This document shows, piece after piece, positions 43,995 through 53,626 of a stretch of 64,000 bases of DNA. Every line of letters starts with the position of its first letter. Position 1 is the stretch's first letter. The notes beneath the pieces are model-generated. The model searched no databases, was not told where the DNA came from, and saw only the letters and a list, made by a program, of their open reading frames with translations. Source of the DNA: Anabaena sp. UHCC 0204 (lineage in GTDB: Bacteria > Cyanobacteriota > Cyanobacteriia > Cyanobacteriales > Nostocaceae). The DNA lies in NCBI RefSeq assembly GCF_009711975.1, contig NZ_VIKW01000005.1:62001-126000 (forward strand), read 5' to 3'. A program made the position numbers and the translations under genes.

Positions 43995-44885
43995 CTATTC
44001 TTTGTGGTGATGAAAGTGAATGCCGATGAAAATATCATAGACAAACTCAAAAAAGTCCTTTTTCTGCAATAACCCGGAAGTTTGGGGACTACCCTTTTCA
44101 TCTAATAATGGCTTCATTAAATAATAAGCAGGTTGGTAATTATACCAAGGAATCGAAGGCCATAGATGATGAATTAAATGGTAATTCTGCCCCAAAATCA
44201 GGATATTGAGAACCTTACCAGGATAGACGCGAGCATTTTTCCAGCGATTGCGTTCCACAAAAGGACGGTGGGGTAAATAATCAAAAAATAACCCCAAGGT
44301 GATTCCCACCAAAAAAGCGGGAATAAACCAAAAGTTCAGAATATAGCCCAAAAAATGGTACTGGATAGAGATATAAAAAATACTAATGACAATTAAGCGA
44401 CTAATAAACCATTCTAGTAGTTCATAGTTGCGCCATAACCGCCGTTGAAAGAAAAATACTTCATGGTACAAAAACCTCACCGCAATCAGCCACAGAGGAC
44501 CACCTGTAGAAACATAATGATCGGGGTCATCTTGAGGGTGATTAACATTGCCATGATGCTGTAAATGTACACGTGTAAATACTGGAAAAGCAAATGCCAA
44601 AAATAAGGCGCTACAATGGCCTAAAATAGCGTTAACAATTCGATTACGATGGGCAGACTGGTGAGAAGCATCATGAATCACTGTTCCTGAACAATGTAAT
44701 GCCAGAGTATTGACACTAAAACACAACCAATGCGGCCATTCCCAAAGCCAATACCCAAAGTTAGACAAAACCAACATTATTACCACTACTAAAAACATCA
44801 GTAGTGTGGGGTTAAAATCACCAGGAGGTGATAAAAGTTCCTTGGGGGGAATTGTCAGCGGCTTTTGTGCCTCCGACGTGAGCAT
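43995..44885 (-). CDS. crtR: Beta-carotene hydroxylase CrtR
   Basis: A 296-aa non-heme di-iron membrane hydroxylase. Three His boxes are present: HDASH at 71-75, HLQHH at 107-111 and HLIHH near 237, plus PHRPF. Four hydrophobic segments surround them. The N-terminal PPKELLSPPGDFNPTLLMF fits CrtR rather than CrtW or fatty-acid desaturases. It adds 3-hydroxyl groups to carotenoid beta-rings to make zeaxanthin and myxol-type products. It is a single gene. Confidence 0.85.
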   Translation of the reverse strand: MLTSEAQKPLTIPPKELLSPPGDFNPTLLMFLVVVIMLVLSNFGYWLWEWPHWLCFSVNTLALHCSGTVIHDASHQSAHRNRIVNAILGHCSALFLAFAFPVFTRVHLQHHGNVNHPQDDPDHYVSTGGPLWLIAVRFLYHEVFFFQRRLWRNYELLEWFISRLIVISIFYISIQYHFLGYILNFWFIPAFLVGITLGLFFDYLPHRPFVERNRWKNARVYPGKVLNILILGQNYHLIHHLWPSIPWYNYQPAYYLMKPLLDEKGSPQTSGLLQKKDFFEFVYDIFIGIHFHHHKE

Positions 44886-45310
44886 TATTAACTCCTTTAA
44901 TAATCAATCTTTACAAATCATACTATTAATCTGAGTTAAGAGTAAAGTTATGTGAAGCAAGATTTATCTCTAGTCCTGCTGAAGAATCAATAAATGAGGC
45001 TATGATTTTTGGCTTAACGGGTGCTTAGACAAAAAAACTTTTCCTTGAGGAAGGTTGCGAATCAGATTAGTGTACGATATCAAATCTATACAATAATCAC
45101 CTCTCTAACTGCTTATAACATTGATATAGTAGTAACTAAAAAAGAGAGTTCGTTTAATTCATACCTATTTGTAAAATGATGGCGATAAGCGGAAAAATGA
45201 TTTGCTGATCTAGTCAGTCCTTCATGATCCAAAATCTAAAATCTCAAATGGGATGACAAAACATTTACGATTAATTCCCAGGTAGATCCAAAAAATCTTG
45301 AACCCAGCCC
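44886..45310. other. Divergent intergenic region
   Basis: 425 bp between crtR and the pyruvate kinase gene. It must hold both promoters. It is AT-rich with no repeat, RNA gene or operator that I can support. Confidence 0.35.
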
Positions 45311-47080
45311 ATGACGCAATTAAGAGATTCTCAGCGCCGAACTAAAATTGTTGCTACTATTGGACCTGCCACCAGCAGCCCAGAAATGCTAAAAGCGATT
45401 ATTGAAGCAGGTGCAACAACCCTACGGCTAAACTTCTCCCACGGAACTCATGCTGACCATCAGCGAAGTATTCGGTTAATCCGGCAAACTGCTTTTGAAC
45501 TCAATAGACCAGTAGCAATTCTGCAAGACTTACAGGGGCCAAAAATTCGCTTGGGACGGTTTGAAAATGGTTCTATAATATTGGCGAAAGGCGATCGCTT
45601 CACATTGACAAATCGCCCCATAGAAGGAACTCAGGATATAAGCTGCGTTACCTACGATTATTTAGCAGATGAAGTCCCCGTTGGTTCAAAAATTCTCCTC
45701 GATGATGGCAAAGTCGAAATGGTAGTGGAGGAAATTAACCACGAAAAAGGAGATTTACATTGTCGGGTTACAGTTCCTGGTAAACTTTCTAACAACAAAG
45801 GTGTTAACTTTCCGGGAGTTTACTTATCTATCAAAGCCATGACCGACAAAGACCGAGAGGATCTAATGTTCGGTTTAGATCAAGGTGTGGATTGGGTAGC
45901 ACTTTCCTTTGTTCGCAATCCCCAGGATATGATCGAAATTAAAGAGCTAATTTCCAGTACCGGTAAAAATGTTCCTGTAGTTGCCAAAATCGAAAAGCAC
46001 GAAGCAATTGAACAAATGGAAGCAGTTCTGTCTTTGTGTGACGGCGTAATGGTGGCTAGAGGTGACTTAGGGGTGGAACTACCAGCGGAAGACGTACCCA
46101 TACTACAAAAACGGCTAATTGCTACAGCCAACCGCTTGGGTATTCCCATCATTACAGCTACACAAATGCTAGATAGCATGGTCAGTAACCCCCGTCCCAC
46201 CCGTGCGGAAGTATCTGATGTTGCCAACGCGATTTTAGACGGTACAGACGCGGTGATGCTTTCCAATGAAACCGCCGTTGGTAGTTTTCCGGTGGAAGCT
46301 GTAGCCACAATGGCCAGAATAGCCGAACGCATTGAACAGGAAGAAACCCTCAATACCAATTCCCGTCAGTCAAGAGATAACAGGCGTTCTATTCCCAATG
46401 CTATTAGCCAAGCTGTTGGTCAAATTGCTGAAAATTTAGGCGCAGCGGCAATTATGACTTTGACACAAACTGGGGCTACAGCCCGTAACGTTTCTAAGTT
46501 CCGTCCCAAAACGCCAATTTTAGCCATTACACCCCATGTGAACGTGGCGCGACAATTACAGATGGTATGGGGAGTTAGACCGCTCTTGGTGCTAGAACTA
46601 CCATCCACTGGTCAAACATTCCAAGCCGCTATCAACGTTGCTCAAGAAAAAAATCTCCTCACTGAAGGTGATTTGGTCGTCATGACTGCTGGTACACTTC
46701 AGGGGGTTTCTGGGTCAACAGACTTGATTAAGGTAGAAGTAGTCACTGCTATACTTGGTCAGGGAATTGGACTAGGCCAAGGTTCTGTGAGTGGTCGTGC
46801 TAGGGTAATTCATAATGCTATGGATGCCAGTAATTTTAACTCTGGAGATATTTTAGTTGCATCCCGCACTGGTGTTGATTTTGTGGAAGCAATTCGCAAA
46901 GCCGGGGGGATTATTACTGAAGAGGAAAGCCTCACCAGTCACGCTGCTGTGATTGGTTTACGTCTTGGTGTACCTGTGATTGTGGGTGTGAAGGATGCAA
47001 CACAAGTAATTAAAGATGGTGCGATTTTGACTTTGGATATGCAGCGAGGTTTAATTTATTCTGGTGCGGTGGGAACTTAA
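45311..47080 (+). CDS. pyk: Pyruvate kinase
   Basis: A 589-aa enzyme that makes pyruvate and ATP from PEP. The barrel domain carries RTKIVATIGPATSSPEML, TTLRLNFSHGTHADH, LQDLQGPKIR and the active-site KIEKHEAIEQM with MVARGDLGVELP. The regulatory domain follows. A C-terminal extension (480-589) is a phosphohistidine swivel domain like that of PEP synthase (SGRARVIHNAMD, GGIITEEESLTSHAAVIGLRLGVPV), the long form usual in cyanobacteria and bacilli. Confidence 0.95.
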   Translation: MTQLRDSQRRTKIVATIGPATSSPEMLKAIIEAGATTLRLNFSHGTHADHQRSIRLIRQTAFELNRPVAILQDLQGPKIRLGRFENGSIILAKGDRFTLTNRPIEGTQDISCVTYDYLADEVPVGSKILLDDGKVEMVVEEINHEKGDLHCRVTVPGKLSNNKGVNFPGVYLSIKAMTDKDREDLMFGLDQGVDWVALSFVRNPQDMIEIKELISSTGKNVPVVAKIEKHEAIEQMEAVLSLCDGVMVARGDLGVELPAEDVPILQKRLIATANRLGIPIITATQMLDSMVSNPRPTRAEVSDVANAILDGTDAVMLSNETAVGSFPVEAVATMARIAERIEQEETLNTNSRQSRDNRRSIPNAISQAVGQIAENLGAAAIMTLTQTGATARNVSKFRPKTPILAITPHVNVARQLQMVWGVRPLLVLELPSTGQTFQAAINVAQEKNLLTEGDLVVMTAGTLQGVSGSTDLIKVEVVTAILGQGIGLGQGSVSGRARVIHNAMDASNFNSGDILVASRTGVDFVEAIRKAGGIITEEESLTSHAAVIGLRLGVPVIVGVKDATQVIKDGAILTLDMQRGLIYSGAVGT

Positions 47081-47147
47081 ACAATTAAAAATTAACAATT
47101 AAAAAAGCAAATTACACCAGCTTTTTAGGAATTTTTAATTGTTTTTT
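47080..47147 (+). terminator. Putative terminator after pyruvate kinase
   Basis: AACAATTAAAAATT at 47080-47093 pairs perfectly with AATTTTTAATTGTT at 47130-47143, followed by four T. The 36-nt loop holds a second AATTAAAAAAG unit. The first arm begins at the last base of the pyk stop codon. Confidence 0.5.
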
Positions 47148-47272
47148 GAATTTTCTCGTGATCAAATATAGCGGTATGTATTCGTAAGTAAACTACTGTG
47201 TATACACAAGTTGGAAGTCGTTGAAAAATCTAGGTTTTACCGTTTTTCCATAGCTATAACACCCACTCCTAG

Positions 47273-47296
47273 CCCCTCCCTACCGTCAAGGAGGGG
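47273..47296. repeat. CCCCTCC/GGAGGGG hairpin
   Basis: CCCCTCC (47273-47279) and GGAGGGG (47290-47296) pair over a 10-nt loop 34 bp before the HAD gene. Similar GAGGGG hairpins are, from memory, common dispersed repeats in Nostocales. It would be unusual in a 5' leader. Confidence 0.5.
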
Positions 47297-47329
47297 AACT
47301 GGATTTTTGAAAAAACCCTAATTTCTTTT

Positions 47330-48121
47330 ATGACTGAAAATACAAAAGCGATCGCTGTATTTGATATAGATGGTGTGATCCGTGATGTTGGTGGTTCTTA
47401 TCGCCGCGCTTTAGCTGATACTGTAGAATATTTTACCGCCAAAGCTTATCGTCCCACACCTATAGACATTGACAACCTCAAATCAGAGGGAATTTGGAAT
47501 AATGATTGGGAAGCATCTCAAGAATTTATTTACCGTCATTTTGTTAGTCAAGGAATCACCCGCGAACAACAGCAATTAAATTATCAAGATATTGTTACCT
47601 ATTTTCAAACTCGTTACCGGGGTACAGATCCTGAAAATTGGAATGGATATATTTGTAATGAACCTTTATTAGCACAACCTAGTTATTTTCAAGAACTAAC
47701 CCAAGCGGATATCGCTTGGGGATTTTTCAGTGGTGCTACTCGCGGTTCTGCTACTTATGTTTTAGAAAAACGTTTAGGTTTACAGTCTCCTGTCTTAATT
47801 GCAATGGAAGACGCACCGGGTAAACCTGATCCCACGGGATTATTTGCGACGATTCGGTTACTCGAAAATGGCACTGATAAAAAACAAACAGTAATATATG
47901 TGGGTGATACAGTGGCAGATATGTACACCGTAGAGAAAGCAAGAAGTTTAGATAATTCGCGCAATTGGTTAGGTGTGGGAGTTTTACCGCCCCATGTCCA
48001 GGAAATGGTAACACATCGAGATGCTTATACTGAGACGTTAATGAAAGCAGGAGCAAATATAGTATTTAGTAATGTACAAGAATTGACTGCCAAGCAAATC
48101 AAAGAATTATTAAGAGAATAA
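47330..48121 (+). CDS. HAD superfamily hydrolase (subfamily IA, TIGR01548-like)
   Basis: A 263-aa HAD phosphatase. Motif I is AVFDIDGVIRDVGGSYRRA (nucleophile Asp, general-acid Asp), motif II is FFSGATRGS, a Lys lies near GKPDP, and motif IV is IYVGDTVADMYTV. The N-terminal block YRRALADTVEYF, the EGIWNNDWEAS segment and the overall length fit the TIGR01548 group, whose substrate is unknown. Some members are fused to HisB-like domains; this one is not. Confidence 0.85.
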   Translation: MTENTKAIAVFDIDGVIRDVGGSYRRALADTVEYFTAKAYRPTPIDIDNLKSEGIWNNDWEASQEFIYRHFVSQGITREQQQLNYQDIVTYFQTRYRGTDPENWNGYICNEPLLAQPSYFQELTQADIAWGFFSGATRGSATYVLEKRLGLQSPVLIAMEDAPGKPDPTGLFATIRLLENGTDKKQTVIYVGDTVADMYTVEKARSLDNSRNWLGVGVLPPHVQEMVTHRDAYTETLMKAGANIVFSNVQELTAKQIKELLRE

Positions 48122-48197
48122 ATGTTCTAATATTAATCAAGCAACAGGTTCAAGATTGTCACCAATTTTGCGCCCATTTATGGGGAGATAAGTCAAA

Positions 48198-49601
48198 ATG
48201 TCTAATAAACTACCTGCTGGACCACAAACTCATCCTTGGATACAGACATACCAATGGGTGAAAAATCCTTTGGGATATATGGAAGAATGCGCTAAAAAAT
48301 ATGGTGATACTTTCACTTTAAGGGTGGGTCCACTTTTTAAACCACAAGTGTTAATTAGCCATCCCCAAGGGATTCAACAGATTTTCACCACAGACCCTAA
48401 ACATTTAGATTCTGGTGCGCCAGCAGGTGCAGGAGCGCCGCTTTTAGGACCAAATTCGCTGTTATCTTTAGAAGGCAAAACCCACCAACGGCAACGAAAA
48501 TTATTAACTCCTCAATTTCATGGGGAACGGATGTTAACTTATGGTGAGTTAATTAACGATATTACGAAGGAAGTAACCAGTCAATGGCAGATTGGGGAAG
48601 TTTTTCCAGTTTTATCCTCAATGCAAGAAATCTCTTTTCAGGTAATTTTAAAGGCTGTATTTGGTCTTAAAGATGGGGAACGTTGCGAAAAACTCAAAGA
48701 AAATTTGATTGGTATCCTTAATCCTAAAAGACCTTTGCTCAGGGTAGCAATGATTATGTTTCCCTTTTTGCGAAAAGATTTAGGCACATGGAGTCCTTGG
48801 GGAAGGTATCTGCAATTACGTCAGCAATTAGATGAACTTATCTATGCAGAGATTCAAGAAAGGCGATGCCTTCGGCGAGCGGAGCTATCGCAACCAGATC
48901 CGTCTCGAACTGATATTCTGTCTTTAATGATGGCTATTCGTGATGAAGCTGGTGAGCCAATGACAGATATAGAATTGCGTGATGAGTTGATGACTTTGTT
49001 AGTAGCAGGTCATGAAACTACAGCAAGTTCTTTAGCATTTGCTTTGTATTGGATTCATTCTCAGCCAGGGATATATGAAAAGCTATTAGCAGAATTAGAT
49101 AGCTTGGGTGAAAATCCTGATCCAAATGCCATTTTTAAGTTACCTTATTTGAATGCCGTTTGTTCGGAAACACTGCGTTTTTATCCAGTAGCAATGGTAG
49201 GATTAAATCGCTTAGTTAAATCACCTTTAGAAATTTCGGGGTACAAATTTGAGACGGGAACTATTGTTATTCCCTGTATTTATTTAACTCATCATCGAGA
49301 AGATTTATATCCTGATCCTCAACAGTTTAAACCAGAGCGTTTTTTAGAACGGCAATTTACTCCTTATGAGTTTTTACCTTTTGGTGGTGGGAATCGTCGC
49401 TGTATTGGGATGGCTTTTGCTTTATTTGAAATGAAACTTGTCTTGGCAAATGTGCTATCTAATTGGCATCTGGAATTAGCTGAAACTGAACCAGTTAAGC
49501 CTATTCGCAAAGGTTTATTGTTGGGTCCAGATGGTGGTGTCAATATGATTGTGAAGGGCAAACGTCTACAAAATCAGCCTGTTTTGGAAAAAGCGCGTTA
49601 G
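48198..49601 (+). CDS. Cytochrome P450, CYP110-like
   Basis: A 467-aa soluble P450. Landmarks are the I-helix AGHETTASSLAFAL, the ExxR motif in CSETLRFYPVAM, the PERF motif (FKPERFLERQFTPYEFLPF) and the heme-binding FGGGNRRCIGMAFALFEMKL with its Cys ligand. CYP110 enzymes, typical of Nostocales, hydroxylate fatty acids or terpenoids; no terpene synthase is adjacent. Between YAEIQERR and QPDPSRTDIL, a repeat adds about nine residues (CLRRAELS region). A GGGGAG ribosome site precedes the ATG. Confidence 0.92.
   Translation: MSNKLPAGPQTHPWIQTYQWVKNPLGYMEECAKKYGDTFTLRVGPLFKPQVLISHPQGIQQIFTTDPKHLDSGAPAGAGAPLLGPNSLLSLEGKTHQRQRKLLTPQFHGERMLTYGELINDITKEVTSQWQIGEVFPVLSSMQEISFQVILKAVFGLKDGERCEKLKENLIGILNPKRPLLRVAMIMFPFLRKDLGTWSPWGRYLQLRQQLDELIYAEIQERRCLRRAELSQPDPSRTDILSLMMAIRDEAGEPMTDIELRDELMTLLVAGHETTASSLAFALYWIHSQPGIYEKLLAELDSLGENPDPNAIFKLPYLNAVCSETLRFYPVAMVGLNRLVKSPLEISGYKFETGTIVIPCIYLTHHREDLYPDPQQFKPERFLERQFTPYEFLPFGGGNRRCIGMAFALFEMKLVLANVLSNWHLELAETEPVKPIRKGLLLGPDGGVNMIVKGKRLQNQPVLEKAR
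48863..48892. repeat. Palindromic repeat inserted in frame in the P450 gene
   Basis: GCGATGCCTTCGGCGAGCGG and then AGCTATCGC form an imperfect palindrome of the type GGCGATGCC...GGCTATCGC seen between genes in cyanobacteria. Its length keeps the reading frame. Confidence 0.7.
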
Positions 49602-49612
49602 TTAAATAATTT

Positions 49613-49641
49613 AAGGTGCGTTAGCTACGCTAATGCACCTT
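49613..49641 (+). terminator. Hairpin after the P450 gene
   Basis: AAGGTGCGTTA (49613-49623) and TAATGCACCTT (49631-49641) pair over 11 positions with one G-U type mismatch and a 7-nt loop, 12 bp past the stop. Related GTGCGTTA/TAACGCAC arms occur at 56097-56124, so it may be a dispersed repeat serving as a terminator. Confidence 0.5.
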
Positions 49642-49703
49642 AATTAAATGTACAGAATAAGATTGTATGGCATAATTTTATTTTTGTACTTATGAATCCT
49701 TCC

Positions 49704-50450
49704 TCAAGCCCGAATAGCATAAATATTGAACATCTTGAATGCAGACGGGATCATATTATTGGGATCTAGTATAATCCTAAAACCTTGATTTTCAAGAAGA
49801 GTTTGTATTTTATTTATTCTTCCTTCTGTATCTTGCACTTCCAGAACAATTTGTTGAATTTTGTGCCAATCAGTTTGATTAATGCCACTTAAAACTTCAT
49901 ATTCTTCTCCTTCTACATCTATTTTTAATAAATGTATTGTTTTAATATCTAATGAATTAATTACAGAAGATAATGTTTTTATTTCGCATTTTACTTCCTG
50001 ACTCTGGAAAAAATAATCAACCATATCTTGATGTAGAACCGTATTCATAACTGCTCTTTGATTGACTTTTTCCCAAGGTTTACTTGTTGAATTACCAGCC
50101 ATATTTGGATAAAAAGTAAATGTCTTTTCAGAAATATTTTCAGAGCCTAAGCCATGATTATATAAAGATATATTAGAGACAGAATGAAGGTTAACATTAG
50201 CGGTTAAAACTTCAAATATTGGCTTTACTGGTTCAAAAGCAAATATTTTAAATTGCTTTTGCAATGTATTCAAAAATATAGAAAATAACCCAATGTTAGC
50301 ACCAACATCCAAAATGCAGTCTTCATCATTTATAGTTATGCCATGTTTTAAATATTCTTTGTCAATAAAAATCTCCTTATATATGAATTCTGTTTCTTCT
50401 TGACCCAGATAGAATAACTCTAGATTGTTGGGTAAAATCATCTTTTTCAT
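49704..50450 (-). CDS. FkbM family methyltransferase
   Basis: 248 aa from the ATG at 50450, with AGGAAA upstream; an earlier TTG is rejected. It is a Rossmann SAM-binding fold with ILDVGANIGLFSIFL (motif I), FAFEPVKPIFEVL and LLKIDVEGEEYEVLSGI, all typical of FkbM methyltransferases. These O-methylate sugars or secondary metabolites. The coding sequence is very AT-rich. It lies between a P450 and a GT1 glycosyltransferase, so a tailoring role is conceivable but not shown. Confidence 0.87.
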   Translation of the reverse strand: MKKMILPNNLELFYLGQEETEFIYKEIFIDKEYLKHGITINDEDCILDVGANIGLFSIFLNTLQKQFKIFAFEPVKPIFEVLTANVNLHSVSNISLYNHGLGSENISEKTFTFYPNMAGNSTSKPWEKVNQRAVMNTVLHQDMVDYFFQSQEVKCEIKTLSSVINSLDIKTIHLLKIDVEGEEYEVLSGINQTDWHKIQQIVLEVQDTEGRINKIQTLLENQGFRIILDPNNMIPSAFKMFNIYAIRA

Positions 50451-50563
50451 AATCTTTTTTTCCTGTATTTTGTCACAAAATCTCAAATTTTCACTTGCAA
50501 ATCGCGTTTTTATCTGGAGTAATAGCTCACAATATTTTATTTTGTGAGTAGAGTAGGATCTGT

Positions 50564-51838
50564 TTATTGATTTAAAACAGGTTTACCAGTAGATACAGCC
50601 TGTTCGACAATATCAATCGCTCGCTTTACTCCTCCTGCTTTCTGAATTGCTGCTTGCAATCTGAGAGCATTCTTTTTATAAGAATCTTCTGTTAACACCT
50701 TGTTAATAGCAGTTCGCAAATTATCAACATTAACTTTCTTCACAGGTACAGCTTCCCCACATCCTGACCAAACTATTCGGGATGCTACTCCTGGTTGATC
50801 ATTGGCAATAGGAATTGCTACCATTGGGATACCATTTGTTAAACATTCCAATGTAGTATTGAGTCCTGCATGAGTAATAGTTAAATCTGATTTTTCTAAT
50901 AATTGTAATTGTGGTGCATAACGAACTACTAAAGGATTTCCTACTATTCCTTGGAGAACTTCAGGATTAGCCGAACCACCCAAAGAAATTACTAATTGTG
51001 CATCCAAATCTTGACAAGCTGCGGCAATTTGTTGAAAAACTGGTAATAACCGATTTTGCAAAGTTCCCATTGAAGCATAAATTAAAGGTTGTCCTGTTAA
51101 TTTATCAAAAGGAAAATCGGGAACTTCCCTACCAATTGGACTATGATATGGTCCTGTAAAATGAAACCAATCAGGTAAATTTTGCCGAGGAAATTCTAAT
51201 TCCGCAGGTTGTTGACTGATTTGAGCTAATTGAGAATAACGTTGATTTGGGTTAGAGTATGCAGGTAAATTTTTCTCTCGACGATAGTTGTCTATTAATT
51301 CTGTGATAGGTTGAGTAGCCCTATTTAATAATTTATAACCTAATTTGTTACGCAATTTTGCCCACCAAGCTGGGCTATAAGACCAATTTGTCATGAAAGG
51401 GGGAATACTGGGTTCTCGATTTAAGACAACAGCACTGCAAATAGTAATTAAGGGAAGACCAGAAACATCTGCAATAGTCCCTCCATATGACATAGTTTGA
51501 TCTATTAATAGTGCTTCTATACCTGCGTCTTTGATAACTGTTGGGGCATCTCTGAAGGTAACATTAGTCATATCTCTAAAAATAGAGATGGTATATTTTA
51601 GTGCTTCCTGTCCGCTTAATTCTCCTAATTTATCAAAAGATGCTTTTGCTGAACCCAAGGGAAATTCTGATTCACCAATAACTCGAAATTCCAAACCTGC
51701 TGCTTGTGCTTTGGGTTGAGCATCAAGAACACCAATTAAGGTAACACGATGTCCACGCTGTTGTAATTCTTTCCCCAATGGTAGGATTGTATTCCAATGT
51801 CCGGTAGATTCAGGACACATTAAGCCATAATGAGTCAT
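50564..51838 (-). CDS. GT1 / UGT-type glycosyltransferase
   Basis: A 424-aa GT-B enzyme of the UDP-glycosyltransferase/MGT type. The N-terminus has LMCPESTGHWNTILPLGKEL (acceptor-side Gly-His). The C-terminal donor motif is ITHAGLNTTLECLTNGIPMV followed by PIANDQPGVASRIV. Members glucosylate small molecules such as macrolides, sterols or hydroxycarotenoids (CrtX). The acceptor cannot be decided here. It may be co-transcribed with the FkbM gene 113 bp downstream. Confidence 0.87.
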   Translation of the reverse strand: MTHYGLMCPESTGHWNTILPLGKELQQRGHRVTLIGVLDAQPKAQAAGLEFRVIGESEFPLGSAKASFDKLGELSGQEALKYTISIFRDMTNVTFRDAPTVIKDAGIEALLIDQTMSYGGTIADVSGLPLITICSAVVLNREPSIPPFMTNWSYSPAWWAKLRNKLGYKLLNRATQPITELIDNYRREKNLPAYSNPNQRYSQLAQISQQPAELEFPRQNLPDWFHFTGPYHSPIGREVPDFPFDKLTGQPLIYASMGTLQNRLLPVFQQIAAACQDLDAQLVISLGGSANPEVLQGIVGNPLVVRYAPQLQLLEKSDLTITHAGLNTTLECLTNGIPMVAIPIANDQPGVASRIVWSGCGEAVPVKKVNVDNLRTAINKVLTEDSYKKNALRLQAAIQKAGGVKRAIDIVEQAVSTGKPVLNQ

Positions 51839-52003
51839 AATCGTATTTTCTGGTTAATTACAATGATGTATACCAGAAAACCGTCCCATAGACTTAAAGC
51901 ATAGGTATTTCCGTTTAAAAGTGCTTACTCTAATTTTAAAAACTTATGTTTAACTCCAAAAATCTCAAATTTCTCTTCTTCAAGAATCAGAATAGTATCA
52001 ATT

Positions 52004-52537
52004 ATGACTCTAATTAGCCTGGTAGCCGCCATTTCTGAAAATCGGATTTTAGCAGATTCTACAAAAGAACATATTCATGTGGGTATTCCTTGGAATATTC
52101 CCAGTGATGAACGTCGGTTTCAAGACATTACTCGGCGACATCCTATAATTATGGGGCGCAAAACTTATACTACTTTTAATACACCAATTCCCAATTGTAC
52201 AAATATTATTGTTACTAGAGACACTAATTTTCAAGCTTTTGGTTGTCTTGTTTTTAATTCACTTCAAAAAGCAATTGAATGGACGAAAATGAGTGAAACA
52301 GAAGAAATATTTATAGCTGGTGGCGGACAAATTTATGCTGAATCCATCAAATTTGCTAATAAGCTTTATTTAACTATTGTTGAAGGTAATTTTGTTGGAG
52401 ATGTATACTTTCCTGAATTTGCAGATTTTGGAGAAATTACCAAAGAAGAGAAGTTCCAGGAAAATGGTTTTAAATTTAAGTTTGTGGAGATTGAAAGGTG
52501 CGTTAAAGAGATAACGTCACCTCCAATTATTGGATAA
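52004..52537 (+). CDS. folA: Dihydrofolate reductase
   Basis: A 177-aa protein with DHFR signatures: LISLVAAISENRILA, GIPWNIPSDERRFQDIT, HPIIMGRKTYTTF and the NADPH-binding IFIAGGGQIYAES. The active-site acidic residue is in SDERRF. It regenerates tetrahydrofolate. The N-terminal loop is longer than usual (ADSTKEHIHVG). Many cyanobacteria lack a recognisable folA. No thyA or thyX is visible alongside. Confidence 0.87.
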   Translation: MTLISLVAAISENRILADSTKEHIHVGIPWNIPSDERRFQDITRRHPIIMGRKTYTTFNTPIPNCTNIIVTRDTNFQAFGCLVFNSLQKAIEWTKMSETEEIFIAGGGQIYAESIKFANKLYLTIVEGNFVGDVYFPEFADFGEITKEEKFQENGFKFKFVEIERCVKEITSPPIIG

Positions 52538-52556
52538 TTTATTTTGGAAAATTCCC

Positions 52557-53357
52557 TTATTGTAAATTCAAAAATTTATCCAAAGCTGCTACCATACTAG
52601 GTGGCCAACGGCGGATATTTTTTACCCAGTTCATATCTTTGTAACGGATATCTAATCCATAGGCTGCTACCCAATTGCTTTCCGCTTCTCCTTTATTTCC
52701 TGTTACCCAATAAGCGGCTGTTAAAGCGGCTCGCATATCAGCAAATCGGGGATATTTACGGACTATATTTCGCATTTCCCGGATGGCTTTGTCTATTTGA
52801 TTAGTTTCATATAAAGCCAGAGCATAATTAGCTCTAGCAAAAGAAAAATTGGGGGCGATTTCTGTGGCTTTTTGATAATCTAAAATCGCTTCTTGCCATT
52901 GTCCTAAACCTGATTTAGCATTACCGCGATTATTATAGGCCATGGCATCTTTAGGATCTAATTCTAATACATGATCATAATCAGCGATCGCTTCTTCCCA
53001 TCTTCCTAAACCTTCTAATGCTGTCCCCCGATTCAAATAAGGATCTGTCACATTAGGCGCTAACTCTACAGCTTTGTTATAATCGGTTAATGCTGCTGCT
53101 AATTTATTTTGACTGACACGAGAATTTCCTCTATTACTCCATGCTCCTGCATTGGTGGGAAATTTTTCAATAATTTCTGTCCAATACGCTTCCGCTGTAA
53201 CAAAATCTCCTTGATTTGTGGCTGCAAAGGCTTTAGTAGCTAATTCATCCCCTGCTTGTAACTCTTCTGGAGTAATAGTTTGGGTTTGTGCCATAACTGG
53301 TGTAGTCCAGCCAAAAACCAGTAACAGACTCAGGAAAATACTAATTAATTTAATCAT
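52557..53357 (-). CDS. Exported TPR protein
   Basis: 266 aa from the ATG at 53357; the upstream TTG extension of 31 residues has no signal-like content. The signal peptide LISIFLSLLLVFGWTTPVMA ends in a clear cleavage site. At least five TPR units follow (AGAWSNRGNSRVSQNKLAAAL, PYLNRGTALEGLGRWEEAIA, AMAYNNRGNAKSGLGQWQEA). A conserved C-terminal region follows (NIVRKYPRFADMRAALTAAY, YKDMNWVKNIRRWPPSM). It is probably a lumenal or periplasmic scaffold, similar to plastid lumen TPR proteins. Confidence 0.88.
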   Translation of the reverse strand: MIKLISIFLSLLLVFGWTTPVMAQTQTITPEELQAGDELATKAFAATNQGDFVTAEAYWTEIIEKFPTNAGAWSNRGNSRVSQNKLAAALTDYNKAVELAPNVTDPYLNRGTALEGLGRWEEAIADYDHVLELDPKDAMAYNNRGNAKSGLGQWQEAILDYQKATEIAPNFSFARANYALALYETNQIDKAIREMRNIVRKYPRFADMRAALTAAYWVTGNKGEAESNWVAAYGLDIRYKDMNWVKNIRRWPPSMVAALDKFLNLQ

Positions 53358-53530
53358 TTGAAAATGATATGCAACAAAATCAATAATATAGCAGAATTTA
53401 GGAGTAGCGACATTCCGCCGAAATGTCTCTAAAGAGTAAAATTCGCTCAAAAAATCATTGATCCTATTTTAGGATTATTCTCAGGTTTTGACTTATTCAG
53501 AAATATAATGTGAGTAACCTTAAAAAAATA

Positions 53531-53539
53531 TGATATAAT
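53531..53539 (+). promoter_or_regulatory. Putative extended -10 promoter of der
   Basis: TGATATAAT, with TATAAT at 53534-53539, lies 88 bp before the der ATG. No -35 at a standard distance. A TTGACT at 53488-53493 is too far away. Confidence 0.3.
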
Positions 53540-53626
53540 TAGTAGTTCTCTAAAACAGTGCTGGGTGAAGAACGTAGAGACAAAACTCAGCACACCTACA
53601 CACTCAGCACTAAAGAACTCTAGTTT

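Noticed and set aside
50451-50486. TTG start for the FkbM methyltransferase
   Set aside because: The ATG at 50450 has a ribosome site and family-like N-terminus; the extension has neither.
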